Source of the DNA: Phoenix dactylifera
Lineage: Eukaryota > Streptophyta > Magnoliopsida > Arecales > Arecaceae
DNA length: 64,000 nt
Assembly: GCF_009389715.1 (NCBI RefSeq)
Contig: NC_052407.1
Location: 9,644,475-9,708,474, forward strand
Direction: 5' to 3'
Below are positions 13,588 through 26,984 of the stretch, one piece after another. The position numbers were made by a program, and so were the translations under genes. A model generated the notes under the pieces. That model searched no databases and was not told the origin of the DNA. It saw only the letters and a program-made list of their open reading frames with translations. How positions within the stretch are numbered: position 1 is the stretch's first letter; the number at the start of each line of letters is the position of its first letter.

Positions 13588-13889
13588 ACCAAAGCATGCG
13601 TAAAAGAACTACCTTGTGCACACTTCCCATCTCTTTTCAAAAGAACGGAGATAAAGGAAAGCTGCCAGTAACAGAACCTGTACAACTTCTATTCCCACTA
13701 CATTTGTCTGGAGTTCCAATACAGAGCACCAAAATTAAGCTCCCCAGAAGAAAAGAAACTTCCAGTTGCAACTCCCACGATGCACTAACAGGATACATAC
13801 ATGCAGAGGCTACTACATTCACCAGGGCAGTAAAAGTTGAAATGATGATCCAATAAAATAGGAGAAAGAAAAGCTATAGAGCATTTTAC
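13452..13889 (-). other. possible 3'UTR intron of the PAT1-like gene
   Basis: On the minus strand, 162 bases after the PAT1 stop, AATCAG is followed by GTAAAATG (donor at 13889). At 13452 the sequence CCTTTTTCCACATTTCAG is a strong acceptor with a pyrimidine tract. If used, the splice lies more than 55 bases beyond the stop. Unsupported by transcript data here. Confidence 0.4.
13549..13583. repeat. (CT)17 microsatellite
   Basis: About seventeen perfect CT units, visible directly. It sits inside the possible 3'UTR intron of the PAT1-like gene. Confidence 0.95.
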
Positions 13890-14051
13890 CTGATTTCCAC
13901 AGATGTTCACACCCTCCTGCGCTTATGTTCCACATGCCACCAACATGTTTCAGTTCTTGGCGGGGGGGCACAAATGTGTGGTATGTAGAAATGTAGGGAC
14001 AATTCGCATACAGCATGCCGTTATTAAACTGCTTATTATTTTCCAGGTGCA

Positions 14052-17000
14052 TTAGCCAGGAACTGATTCGGAGGTCACAGGACCACTGCCACCTCCATGG
14101 ACGCTAAAACCAGTTACGGGCTTGGATCTCTGAGCAAAATCAAGCAGCATCTTGCGCTGGTGCTCATTTGTATGAGGAAGGCTCGCGCGTAGCAGCTCCA
14201 CAGGCATCTCCCTGCTTACTGCTCTGGCTGCTTCAGACCCAATAATTGAAGTGTTAAGCGCCTGCATGTGCAACATTTGCAATATACTGTCATATTTACT
14301 CCCACAGTACTTTGTAAGAAGCCCAAAAAAGGCATCAAATGATGCTTGCCAAAGAGCTCGGTTAGACATGCTGTAGTTGCTTGCGGCATGGGGCTCTGTC
14401 AAAACGTCCGTTGCTCTGTCAAGAACAGATTTTAAAATCATCGATGCTCCATCACCGGCTGAACTACCAAGTGGGCGAAGAGGTGGCTGTTCAGATGAGC
14501 AAACAACAGCAGCAAGGCAAGCACTGAGTGCACTCAGCTCCATACTACATACACATGAAGAAACAGTCTTGGCAAGATCTATTGTTGTTTCTGCTGCACT
14601 AGAATCTGATGGCAAACCACCAAATAAAAACCGTAGATGCCGGAAAATGGCCATGCAAACTATCCGAGTGAGCTCACTGCCGGGAATAAGAAGCTGAAGG
14701 TAGCGTGACAGGAGCTTCCGGCCCTTAGGAAGAGATGCTAGGCGAAGAAACACAAGATCATCTTTTGGGGCAAGCCCACCCGAATGACCAGCTTTAACCG
14801 GGCCAAGTGGATCAACGAGCTCAAGAGATGCTGCAAAGCTTTCCAAAAGGACCTGGCGCCTCCGTCTCAGCTGGAAGCCACCATCTTGTTGTTGGCTAAA
14901 CTGTAACATCCGGTCAATATCATCTATATCAAGGAGGAAGCAAAGACCGTCTTCAATGGTGATTCTAGCTGCCAGCATCGGCTCTTGTTCAAGGGGCTTT
15001 ACTGAAGATTTCTGTTCATGGATGCCATCACCTGAGGCTGAAGGCAGGTCAACTTCAAGGAGAGGGCGGGGCCTACGAATGGACGAAAATGCAACCCTCC
15101 CAAGTGCGTCAACCTGAAGAAATGCATGTGGCTCATTATTACCTCGTGACCGAGAAGGCAGATCTCGAATAAATGTTGGAAAGAAATGGTGCTTCAGCCT
15201 TGAACCAGCAGACTTTTTTGCAACACAAGCTTGGTGATAGTAATCGTCTATATACGGATCATTGCTATGAGTTGCAGCATTCTGCATTCTCAAAATGCTT
15301 TCAATCTCTTCAGCTGACATGTACTTGGACCTAAACTGTGGCCACCTATTGTCACCTTTCGGGCTGCTGGTATCAGAAGATTGTTGAGGATACCGCATGT
15401 TCTGTTTTCCTCTTTGTGATGATTTGGATCTCTGGTCTCTCAAGCCAGATATACCAAGAATTGCATCAAGCTTATTCATTATTTCTGGAGGATGGGAACT
15501 GAGTAAGGGAGACTGCAAGCGAGAAAAAGGAGGCAGAGATGGCTGGACCTGTTGCACTCTCTGCTGCTGCTGCAAACGTAGCTGTGAAGGGACTGAGCCA
15601 TTTGGCTGCGGCAAATGTTGCTGTAGGAAGTTAGGCAGCAGATTTGGATGTTCCCCTGCAAATAGGCTGGTTTGATTCAACCAGTGATTCTGCGGCTGGT
15701 TATTAAAAGAGAGGCCTGGAGAGCCAAACTGAGACATGTTTCCACCATAATGCAATCCATGCAGTAGTCCTGCCAAATGATGCTGCGGACCAGAAAAAGG
15801 AGAGAGATTTGGAGGAGCCATCTGAAGCCCAGCAGTTAGAGATGGAATGCTTGCATGACGTGTGAGGTTGGGTGAAATCTGAGATCGTCCACCAGGTGGA
15901 GGATAGGATGTGAAAGATGATTTAGGTGTAAGAATTGGTTCACTGGAGTGTTGTTGTGGCTGTTGTTGAGGATATGATGATGCTCTATACAGGGGTTTTG
16001 ATTCTGAAAGACTAGATGATGATGGACGTGGTTGTGACCACCATCGTTTGCCCTCCTGAAAATTTTCAGCATCTATTATATTCTCGTCAATCCAGTTTGA
16101 ACAATCTGCCTCCTGCATCCAGTCTGCAGTTGAAGAGCCTGAAGATACAAATTACAACAGTCAGCAAAACAGAATGGAAAAATAATTTATCTTAACAGAT
16201 ACATCATTAATCAATAACATTTCACAAAAACAAAAGTAAATTAATAATTGCATGATTCACACAGAAACGCATGCACACACGCATGCATAGAGAGAGAGAG
16301 AGAGGGGGGGGCATGTTCCCTTAGAATAGAACATTATTTGTGTCATGAAGCATTCAAGACTGTCAATATAGAAGTCTAAAAGATGGTTTATATATTATAT
16401 TTGTAAAAGCTAGAGTCATTCTCCTATACACCAAAGGTCCCCATATCCAACATTACAAGACAAAAGACCTCCCTCTTCCTCCACCTGCACCACCAACTAT
16501 GCAATCAGCGCATTAAGCTCCCCTTCTCCTTCCTGCAAGAATTCTACTTTTTGTGATTTTTTTGGGTTTGAATACTGAATACAAAGTAGAAAAGAGAAAT
16601 GACCCAAAAAAGGGAGCCGCTACCCTAATCAAGAATTTTTCACTTCTTAACTTGCCAATCCTCAACTAAACCCTTTTCACTAGAAAAGATCAACCAAGTT
16701 CTCAGCTTACAAGCACGTTTTCATTAAAGTTCTGTTGCAGTTAAAACAAACAGATAAAGTAAATAACTAAAACTCCACAAATTTTCTGAAACAAAAGGAT
16801 AATATATAATAGATGACATTCGAACCACCTCACCAGATAAATGTCGCATCTATTCATCAATTCCAAACCCCTTTTCTGAAGGTTATATGGATCAAAATTG
16901 TTCATCACAAACACCACAAAAGACTTGCACCATTCAAGTGGCAAAAATGTTACCATATGTAGAGTACCGCAAATTTCAAAAGATTGCTCAAAACTTGGAG

Positions 17001-20000
17001 ATCAAACAGTCAAAGCCCCTAATCCCTACTATCCCACTATCATTTACAAGTCTACCAAAAACAATTGTTTCGGAAAATTCTGCATTGCAATGTCCCTGGA
17101 GCATCAGAAATGTACATCAATATCACAACATTTAAATGTCTCTCCACTTGCATATACACTCTAATCATGATATACTTGCATCTACCTATATTCCCATCCA
17201 TTTGTAGAGTCCTGAAATCTCTTCTCCACCGGCTATGAGTGAAGCAGAAGAAACTTTGCAATAATAGTTATTCAAATTAATATCAAGCAAAAAAGTTTCC
17301 CAGCCTAAACCCTATTAGAGATAAACCTGCAAAGTATTGGATGAAAAAATATTAACTTGTATCATGTGCAGATGCTAAATATAAATTTATTTATGCCTCT
17401 GTGCCTGTCCATGCACACAAAGGCTGCACCAAAACTGAGCCCAACAGCCCAAGCTGGGGCATTTCCCAGTTCACAACCACCATGCCATATTACAACTGCC
17501 TTGTATCTGAAAACAAACAAGGATGAAGAGATCTAAATTTATCCAAAAAAAATCATAATACTTATAAGCCATGCTTTCAGCAAACGTAATTACGACTTAT
17601 AAGATTATCTATGGTAAAATAGATAGCTGGATTACTTTATATTCTGGTTTATTTAAATTAAAGTTGCAAAACCATTATTTGGTTTATGGCACCAACTTTA
17701 GAATGCATATATGATAGCCCACAAATTTACATAGTTACAATAACACCCCCTTCACCTTCCTAGACATACATTCTTCTTCTTCCTTCCTTTAGGTCTTAAA
17801 CTTCGTGTACAATTGATTTCAGACCATCTGGACTCATCTTACCAATACTTCACTTGTCATTGACCTAACCCAACTTTTTAGACATTTTTTAATTTAATAC
17901 TGAAATGTGAATTATACCCCCCTTTTCAAGCACCTTCCCCCACCTTTCCATCCCCAGCCCGCTTTTCGAAGTGCATTAAAGCCCTAGCTCCCTCACTCAT
18001 AGCAGGGTTTCCTTTTAGTGCACTGGTGTATCTTGGCATGCCAACACATCATGCACATTGCATGATGCGCTTCTATCTTTGTACTTCTAATATTAGAATA
18101 GTAGCATATAAATTCTGCCATCTTTATGATAGGTATTATGACAAAAATATAACAGAAATAAACAGCAAGATAAATCCTGGAGGAACCTAGGAACCTCAAG
18201 AACGTCTATTATGCCCAAAAAATAAATACTTCTACATGGAACCATACATACATTCAAATTTATATTCTACAATTGAAAAGGTTAGTCTCCATTGAAGTAT
18301 CATTATTTTTGCACAGGAAAAAAAAAATCTCATACAACCATTTTGATGCAGTTTATCTGAAAATGCAGTATCTTAATCAACTAATACAGGTTGAATGCCT
18401 AAGGTCACAAAAATTAGAATGATAATCTAAATTCATTTAGATATTAATTCTCAAGATGGTTTTGGCAACGTGAAACAAAAATAAAGAATAATATTGAAAC
18501 TCCCATCAGACCTAGCTACAGGCTTCACAGATCAATTCTGCTGTTATAAATATGTTTAACCGAACCATAAAGAGTTTGTACAGCAGGATTACTCACTTTC
18601 TCTGGAAAAAGATCTTCTATCACCAATAACCCCAGCACTCCTTGGGTCACTAATAGTTCTGTTCAACTGACAACAAGATGAAAAACTTAGTATAGAACAC
18701 TTCACTAACAACCAAATCATGGTTAAAATACCTTAAACAAAAAAAGATATAAAGGTATCACACATGCACCAGAATTGCTAGATGCAAACAGGAAATGCAT
18801 TGGCCTGTACAACCAAAAACATGAATAACATGTCAAAAAACAATGCAGCAGAATTGCTAAATGCAAACAGCAAGCATATTGGTCTGTACAACAGAAAACT
18901 TGAATAACATGTCAGAAAAGAACAGAACACTTTATTTTTCCAATTGTTCATAGAAATGATATTGGACGTAGACCAATAAAGAAGACAATTTAACTCATTA
19001 GGATATGCACTAGTAAGTTTTTATACTTAAAGCCTCTCAGTTGATGACCTGCCAGCTCACAAGGGTACGTGGAGTAATGAAGGTCACCATAGTCAAGTAG
19101 GTGAAGCAGTGTACCATATCTAACAGATGAATGAAATATAGCAAAACTGCCTAGGAGGAGTGCAGCTTCAGATACACTTCAAAAATCAGATCGAAAAAGC
19201 TGACAACTTCCCCAAGAGAATACTGTTTTCACCAGACTAGCTACCGGATAGATGCAAAGCACATTAAAATAAATAAATAAATAAATAAATCAACATTTTG
19301 GAAGATAAGAGACAAAATACATAGATTAGTGAAAGAGTACCGATGTTTCTTTTTATAAAATAAAAAATAAAAAGAGCCTAATAGAAATTGGTATTTATTT
19401 CAAGCTCAAAAAATATATTTTCTATGTTTAATTATTACAAATCTGTTTAATTATTATGATGGCATCCATTAAGCAATCACACGGTTTCTCTGAACCAATA
19501 TAAAATAAAATCGCATTAAAACATCCTTAAAATCATTATCTAAAGATCCATAAAACTTAAAAAAAACCTTTAAAAAAATTGACAAACAAAAAGGCAAAAA
19601 GTGAACCAGTACCAAACCTATATGCATATCGATTGATGGTATGGTTTGGCTCGGTATCGTATCATACCGGTAGGTGACCGGTATGATCCTCGTTACCAAG
19701 ATTATGGACCTTAGTTATGATAGTGGGTCATTGGTAGGCCAAAATAGACAATATATTTAGTAGGTGGCGATTCTAAGTTTCAAAACTTTTTAATAGGATC
19801 ATACTAGTGATAAGTGTTATAAAAAGTAACTGATTTGTCTAGGCAACTGTATGATGCCCATGCAAAAAGTGGAAATGGATATGTAGGTAAATATTAATAA
19901 AACTATTAAAACCGTAAATATATAAATATAACCAGAAATTAGGGCCACATGTGGAGGTTTTTTGTTCCAAAAACATTATCCTTTTCATAAATTTGAAATT

Positions 20001-23000
20001 TTTAAATTTTAAAATTTGAGAAACTTCAGGTGTCTGGTTGTTAAAAGGATAAAAAACAAAAATAGAGAAAACTGAACATCTTGTCATGAACTTGCAGAGT
20101 TCCATTCAAAGTTACAATTTCGCCATATTAGGTCCTTCCGAAGTTTCACCGCAAACCAAATACCTCACATTGCAACCTAATAATTACTAAATTTAAAAAA
20201 GAAAAGTCATGAACTATCATAATTTGCAGTATATCCAATAATCCAAATGCACAATAATATAAATGACACAAGAAATATAGAAAATCTTAGCGAAGGTCAT
20301 TTAGAGTCCTATACTAGCATAACATGACCCTTTATGTCAACTACACAATAATTATAACCCAAGCTAATGGAAGAATACCTCCACCAAATGATGAATAAGC
20401 AGCAAAAAATTGGAGGAACAGCTAATCAAGTCATCTCTAAGTTTTGATTATTTTATCAACAGATAAAAACATGGTGGTCATGATATTTGAAATAAAACAA
20501 TACAAATCATTCAACTCTATGATATGACCTATCGAACAACAGTTACAGGTGTAGGCACAATAGCCCCTTGTAATGCCTAACCTGCCTAGCCTAACTATAT
20601 GCATTGGACCAGCGTGAGCCAACTATGCAATTGTTTAAGCCTAATGACATGCGTCCTCAACATATACGCAAGTGATGAGAACCGTGAAAAATAACACAAA
20701 CCAACAGCAATGTATTGCAAAGTTAAAAACATTGGTTGAATGCCAGCAAAAATCAATTTCGCAACAAATTGTCAACCAAAAGAAGGGCCATAGATTAATC
20801 AATACTAATGTAGCCAACCCTAAGCAAATGACTAAGCACCAGCACAGCGGAAGGGCATGACATGTTATAGTTAGCTGCATTTAATCATATTGTTAGCACA
20901 TTTCACAATTGCTTGCAGAAGTATCCTAGAAAATGTTAGTATAGAAAGAGCAATTAAATTCTTAAGCTATCCATATTTGGGGTCAATATATCCATGACAT
21001 ATGACAAGATGAGATATATGAACAACTATAATAAACTATGATTACCTAATGAAAGACAACACATAATATAATATACAAACCACATGAGCTGGCTTAAAAC
21101 CTTCTGCAATATGGTTATTAAAAAAAAATCATCATGACAGAAAATAACAAGGAAAACCATAAGTATACATGACTATGATAACTCTTTATGAATAACCAGA
21201 TTTACAAAAGAATCCCCAGTTGATAGTGATAAAGCAGATATAAAAAGAAACCAACCTTTGCAAAAGTACTTGTAAGATCATCTATATCAGATAAAGATCC
21301 CAAACCTTCAACCTGTAAATATTACAGAATCGTATGTTTTTAGAATTCAAGGTCAGCCCTTCATAAAATGCATATCTCAAACTAATATAGTGAAACAAAG
21401 AAGGAACAGGCACATAAAATATCATAAACACTTAAAGCGAGAAAAACCCCATTCCTCTCTTTCCTTTTTGAGAGCATCGTACCACAACTGAGAAAATAAA
21501 ATTGTGTACAAAAAATATATATAAATAACAGGCACACTCAATATTACTAATTCTAATAACTTATTACAAACAACTCCAACATTAGAGGATTTATAGTGAC
21601 GTTAGACTCAGACAAACAAGTGTAAATTTGACACAGCATGAACTAAGCCTAGTGAATCATTGAATAAATACAATGTAGATCAGCAGCTACTCCTCCGATG
21701 CGGAAATAATTATGCATCATTCGCATACCTGTGGCGGCTTCGAATAAATCATTATATTCTAAAAAAAGAAGCATTTTTTATATTTTCTATATCTAATAAT
21801 ATACACGTCCAGAGCAAATCAAATTGTGGAAAAATGGCCCCAGAAAAATAATAAATGTACATCCTTTATAATATTAAAAGATGAACAGGTTGCATTATGA
21901 TGAAAAATAAAGATATAGCACTTCACATATAACGAAAACAACAGAAAAGTAACTCTACAGCAATTGCTGCATTTGTAATCTTAAAAGGAAAGACAGCTAA
22001 AACTGCTTGCCCCTAAGAGCAAAGATACATATTGTAAGGTAATATATGGACATGAACAATTCAACATCAAGATACTTGTGTGTATCCTGTAAATAAGCTA
22101 AATAACCTCTTCTCTATCTCCAATAGAACTAAAACGGTATTCTTCATCATGAAGCCCGATAAATCCAGCATCATCTTCTAAACCCCCTAATTCAACTTCC
22201 TCCATGACCTCCTTACCGAAGAATGCATACTGTGAAGCATCAAAGCGAGCATTATCTGCAATGAAGCACGAGGATGAATTAACAAATTACATCTGAAAAA
22301 ACATGACCAAGTTCTTACACGCAAGCATATCTGAATAAGCAAAGCTGAACATTCAGTTTGTGAACAGAATCAGTCAATATAAATGTACAAATTAACATAG
22401 AACAGGTCAAAACTTTTCTAGATCGTGAAATGCATACAAAAAGAATTAAAAATTTAGCAGTCAGCTACGCATGAAATGAAGACCCCAGCCTCGCAGTGAT
22501 CAACGTCGCTACATAATTCAGGGGCTAAAGATGATTAGAGAAGAGAAAAACAAGATTGCAATATGAGAACCTTACTTAAATGATCAATGATCAAATGCAA
22601 AGCAGCATAATATGAAACCAAAACTAAAAATCAAGTTCCACAAGGTACTCAAAGCAAAGTACTAATTCAAATGCACATCAAGTACAAAGAAACGGAATGT
22701 TGAAATCCAGAACAATAAATAAAGTTCGAACTGTCAAAATGAACAAAGAGGTCACTCCGGAACAGGGATTGCACCAACGCTTTTTAAGACAGTCAAGAAA
22801 AAACCCTCCCAGATTGTGTTGACCGAGAGCACAACAACACTAAAAATAATGAATTGCGAAGGGTGGCCACGGCATACATAAGTCTTGAAGATCAAGAAAA
22901 CATCCAAAGTTGACCCTATACAGATTTCGACTCTACTAAGGAAAATTAAAAAAAAAAAGAAAGGGAAACGCCAAAACACGAAACAATCCCTAACTCAACA

Positions 23001-23286
23001 GCTACAGAGTCTTGCAAGACGTCATCTGAACTCTATAAGCCCCTAACACGAAATCCCCCAAAACACAGCGAAAAGCAATTTTTCCGACCAAGAACTCAAT
23101 CAAACAACAAAACTCATCGAATCACACCAAGAAATCAGATCAAAAAGATTATCAACAATAAAAGAAACAATCGAAATTCCCATCCGGAATCAAACGCTCA
23201 CCTGCAGCACCAGCGCCCAATTCTTTGACATCGTCATTAGGGTTAGGGTTTTCGGAAACCCCACCCTCTCCATCTATCCCCCCCAT
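14052..23286 (-). CDS. PAT1-like mRNA decapping activator
   Basis: PAT1 proteins bridge deadenylated mRNA, the LSM1-7 ring, DDX6 helicase and decapping enzyme in cytoplasmic P-bodies; in Arabidopsis PAT1 is also an MPK4 target tied to immunity (established knowledge). Five coding exons join in frame with GT-AG introns: 23286-23202, 22255-22107, 21312-21256, 18666-18597, 16138-14052, giving 815 aa plus TAA. Seen: a short acidic N-terminus with [12 protein letters not shown] at 33-44, the conserved plant PAT1 opening; an acidic stretch to about residue 85; a Pro/Gln/Ser-rich disordered middle (about 150-350); and a conserved C-terminal alpha-helical PAT1 domain from about 480 to the end, finishing in SESVPG. 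The ATG at 23286 is the only in-frame one ahead of the conserved motif. Introns of 0.8 to 2.6 kb carry repeats. Looks intact; one of several plant paralogues, not distinguishable here. Confidence 0.95.
18771..18928. repeat. 79-bp tandem duplication in PAT1-like intron
   Basis: A unit beginning AGAATTGCTAGATGCAAACA (18771-18849) is followed by a diverged second copy (18850-18928). Both contain ATTGG, CTGTACAAC and GAATAACATGTCA. The copies differ at roughly a dozen sites, so the event is not recent. Confidence 0.85.
19470..19720. mobile_element. fragment of the ACCGGT-rich hAT-like repeat family
   Basis: Within a PAT1-like intron, 19600-19690 contains stacked GGTATGG/GGTATCG/ATACCGGT motifs of the same style as the element at 31669-32131. 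No clear ends or target duplication were found, so this is a family resemblance only. Confidence 0.3.
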
Positions 23287-23698
23287 ATATCCCCCCCTGC
23301 TACTACTAAAACCCTAGCACTCGAAACCCTAGGAAAACAAATCCCGCAAGACGATGGAGATCAAGAAGCGCATACAGATAGAAAATATGACAACGCCTCC
23401 AATCCGACTCCACCGTTAGGGTTTCCTCGCGAGCTGAGATCTGAGAGCACAGCCCGGACGAGAGCGAGACCGACCTCGCCTCCTCCCAAGGGCGCTTCGC
23501 CCTATAAATTATCAAGACTCGAGAGCGCAACGAGAAGAAAAAAAAAAAAAGGAAAAAGGAATCAAAATATTAAGATGATTTCGCACACAGAAGAAGGATT
23601 TCGGTGGGGAGAGAAGGGTGGTGGGTTCTTTAATATTCTCTCTCTTTTTTCTGTGACTAAAATTCTCTCATTGCAAAAGGATGGGACGGGGTGATGTT

Positions 23699-23708
23699 TT
23701 TATATATA
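23699..23708 (-). promoter_or_regulatory. TATA box of the PAT1-like gene
   Basis: The minus strand reads TATATATAAA here, about 410 bases upstream of the start codon, followed by a CT-rich stretch suited to a transcription start near 23665-23675. The intervening leader has no upstream ATG frame of note; the open frame starting at 23530 begins with TTG. Confidence 0.55.
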
Positions 23709-24015
23709 TCCCTACGGCCTAAGTTTTTTTTTTATTATTATTTTCTTGGACTCGGACAAGGCTTTTAGGAGGTCCCAAACTTGCTTTCTTGGGTCAATGT
23801 TAAATAATTGTGGGGGGATTCATGAGCCGATATGGGGGAGTAGTCGGTTCGAGTGGGAAGCGTACATGAGACAAGGCCGTGGAACTTCCATGATGGAAAT
23901 TTCACTGTAAAAGTGGGGTTGAGGTGAAAAGGGAAATGGCTGAGAGAGGTTGGGAAGGGAATAGAATATTCCTTGTGAAGAGCACTTGATGATAGGGAAT
24001 ATATGTAAAAGAATT

Positions 24016-24017
<2 letters not shown>

Positions 24018-24054
<37 letters not shown>
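24018..24054. repeat. (TA)18 microsatellite
   Basis: Perfect TA dinucleotide run, visible directly, upstream of the PAT1-like promoter. Confidence 0.95.
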
Positions 24055-24058
<4 letters not shown>

Positions 24059-24218
24059 CAATGGGCCTGAGGTGTTCTCATGTGGTAAAGGAGGGCAGTA
24101 TGGTAATTCCAACTTCTATGAGTCTTAGAATGAATACATACAACAAAATTAAAAAATAATATATCTCAAGGCCGATATTAGTATCCTAGGTGCCCCCACC
24201 CACAGATTTTTTTTCAAG

Positions 24219-24614
24219 GTAAACTTCGATAGCAGCGTAGCAGCGGACGGAAGTTGTGGAGGTGTGGGATTTATTATCAGTTATTATGACGCTAGACTTG
24301 TGACGGCAGATGGGCGGAAGATTTTTGATTCGTCAGTGATGACCGCTGAGCTTCGGGCGGCCTGGAAAGGTGTCTTATATGCGAGGCAAGTACTAGGTAC
24401 AAGTCGCATCCTTCTCGAGGGGAACTCGACCATAGTGATCAAGTGGATCTGGAAAGAGAGGTGCTCAGTTGAGGACCGGCCGCTACTCCACGATATTCGC
24501 AGGACATTAGGGAAAGCTGATTCCTACCAGGCCAGGCACGTATATCGGGAGGCGAACGGTGCTACAGATTGGGTTGCTTCCTTCGCGGCTCATAACTCGG
24601 GAAGCTTTTTCTAG
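24219..24614 (+). pseudogene. RNase H-like domain fragment of a non-LTR retroelement type
   Basis: An open frame from 24219 to TAG at 24614 gives about 131 residues of the plant RVT_3 / RNase H-like fold. VNFDSS supplies the first catalytic Asp, TAELRA the Glu, and ANGATDWVAS the last Asp. The third acidic position, normally EGDS or ESDS in LLEGDS, reads EGNS (Asp to Asn), which should cripple catalysis. There is no reverse transcriptase upstream: only a short intergenic stretch, the TA microsatellite and the PAT1-like promoter. Plant genomes contain many such stand-alone domains, some as host genes. This one is probably a retroelement relic; it is an open frame despite the lost residue. Confidence 0.75.
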
Positions 24615-26984
24615 ATAAACTACGGAGTTGTGCTTATGCCTTTGCGCAGTATTTTGTTGGCCGTCTTCACACTCATCAGGTGCGAGCCGCCGATATACAA
24701 AAATAATAATAATAATAATAATAATATATCCTTAAACAGAACAAGAATACTAAAGTAAAATGTCCACAAAATTTTACTAGACTTCTCACCAATAAAACAG
24801 CCACTCAATCAGTATATATGGTCATGACAAATGATAAACAACTCTCAGCAAGTCTTCAAGTGCCTAGTAATAGGAGATAATCGGTAGTAGATACTCACCC
24901 TCCATTGTATTTATGTGATTTGAAAATGTATTCATTGAGAATGCATTGCATGGTTGTTATTGCTATAATTAAAGTACTTGGATGGCATATGGATGTCTCT
25001 TTATGTGACTTGGGATTCATTATCATGTCCATGATGAAAACAAAAAATTAAGTCGTTCTCACATTCACAATAAGTTAATATATATATCAATTATATGTTT
25101 AGTCATTCTCTTTCCTTGATATTATCTTTCTATCAATTGAAAGCATGTATCATAATACAAGGTGACATTTTTTTTGTTGTAAATAATAAGCAATATCAAA
25201 CATGTGTAGATGCATGCAATGTGTGCACAGGTTTTTGCTTCAATGAATAGATGGTTAAGGTTAGATGTCATGATATTTGAAGGGTTTGTAGATGTACTTC
25301 TCTTTGTGTATATTCTCATCCTTTCTGGCACTCTCTTCAAAGAGAAAAATTGAGGCATTTCACAAAGTGAGTACACATTTGTTGGCTTCAAAGAGAACCT
25401 TTTTTTAAAAAGTCATAATAAGTTTTCAAAATTTGCTACCTCACATGGGCACATATAAGTAAAATTCTTAACTTAAAATTCTCAAGTAAACCTCCTACAA
25501 AAAAGCTAAAGAAAAAAAAGAAGAAAAAAGAAATAGAGATATATTTTATATTTAAACTACATAGCAAAACCTACAAAACAAAATGTGATTGTTCTTATGT
25601 CTTTCAAAGCGAACATAAATTGATTCATGACTTAAGATCTTTAGCTCCAACAATTTATTTTCCCATTTTATATTGTTTATTGGTTGATAAAAGACCTATA
25701 CTTATCGTTCTTTTAAGAAATGGCAACGAGTTCTAACCCTATACTCGCCCACCGAGCCTAATGCTCATCGAAACAGGTTACTAAGAAATAGAAGCTTGAA
25801 AGGAGGAAGGGTTGACACCCTTCGGGATCAAACTCTACCCCTTGTCTTAAGTGGCAAGAGGTGATACTATCCAAACTAATGTTTAATGGCGACCATAATT
25901 TTATCATTCAAATAGTACAAAACTAATGCATGCAAGTGAAACCCAGTTGTAGGGGAGGCCCTTTTCCAGTGTTTGGATTATTATACATTGACCAAATTAA
26001 ATCATGTAAATCAAATTACATTCGGTAGCCTTTTGCAGTATATTATCTTATGGCTAAATTGGTCGTATGATGAACCACTAGAACTAGAAAGGCTTTAGAG
26101 ACATCTTTATGATTTAGTAGTACATAATTAATACCACTTTAATAGTACAGCCAAATACAGTTATAGTTCTCACTTGCAGGTAAAGAAATATAACATTTTG
26201 TTTACTACAGGCATTCAAAGGCCACCTAATTGATTAATGATTAGTTTGAAATAGGTGCCAATTGATAATAGAAAAAACATGAGCATACCATAAAAAAGGT
26301 TTGAGTTAAACCTTACATAAAATGAAGTTTCGCTGTTTCTTTTGCAAGTATGAACACTATTTATGCTCCTTTTCATGTTTGGACACCAAAGTTAGAAAAT
26401 AGTCAAATGTAATCCTATGCTCATTCTCTCATTTAAATGCTTGGTTTTTCTTATCAATATTCCATAGTTTGGTAAAAAGTCATTTATGTCATTCCTCTTA
26501 CAAAGCAGGATCACTTCTTTAATACCAACATCTAGTACGATTCAATGCATGTGGTGGAAAATGGCTATGATCTCATCTAGTAGAGGGACCACTAGACCTA
26601 CATGAGAAAACTTGCATATTTTATAGGTCCAAGATGTGGCAGTATCGTCCCTTCCACTGTTTTGGTTGTAAGAGCAGTGGACTTAATAAGTTTTTAGGGT
26701 GGAGCCAGGATTTTAATTAAGGAGCATATGGTATTTACTTTGACCATGGATTGTTGAGCATTAACTATCATTTTATCTTTGAAAAAAAATGTAGAAACAT
26801 CCCTTCGAGTTTGGACCAATTACAATTTGACCCAAAGATTTACACAGTTTCAATTAGCTACCAAAACTTTATTTTCGTTGCAATGTGGCTCAGTCGTCTA
26901 TCTAGGTCTTGACAGCGTTAACAGAGTAAGAAAAAAAAATAAAATTACTCTTGACTCAGAAAAGTTGGGTCGTGGTAGATCTTA
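24615..26984. other. intergenic, no gene recognised; possible SINE trace
   Basis: AT-rich DNA with an (AAT)n tract at about 24702-24726. On the minus strand at 25885-25720 the sequence AGAGTTTGATCCCGAAGG resembles a Pol III B box, and the segment has the length and GC content of an old tRNA-derived SINE. Neither ends nor target duplication are clear. Confidence 0.45.

Noticed and set aside
23306-23530. 74-codon frame in the PAT1-like leader, considered as an upstream ORF
   Set aside because: It begins with TTG, not ATG, and has no recognisable content.
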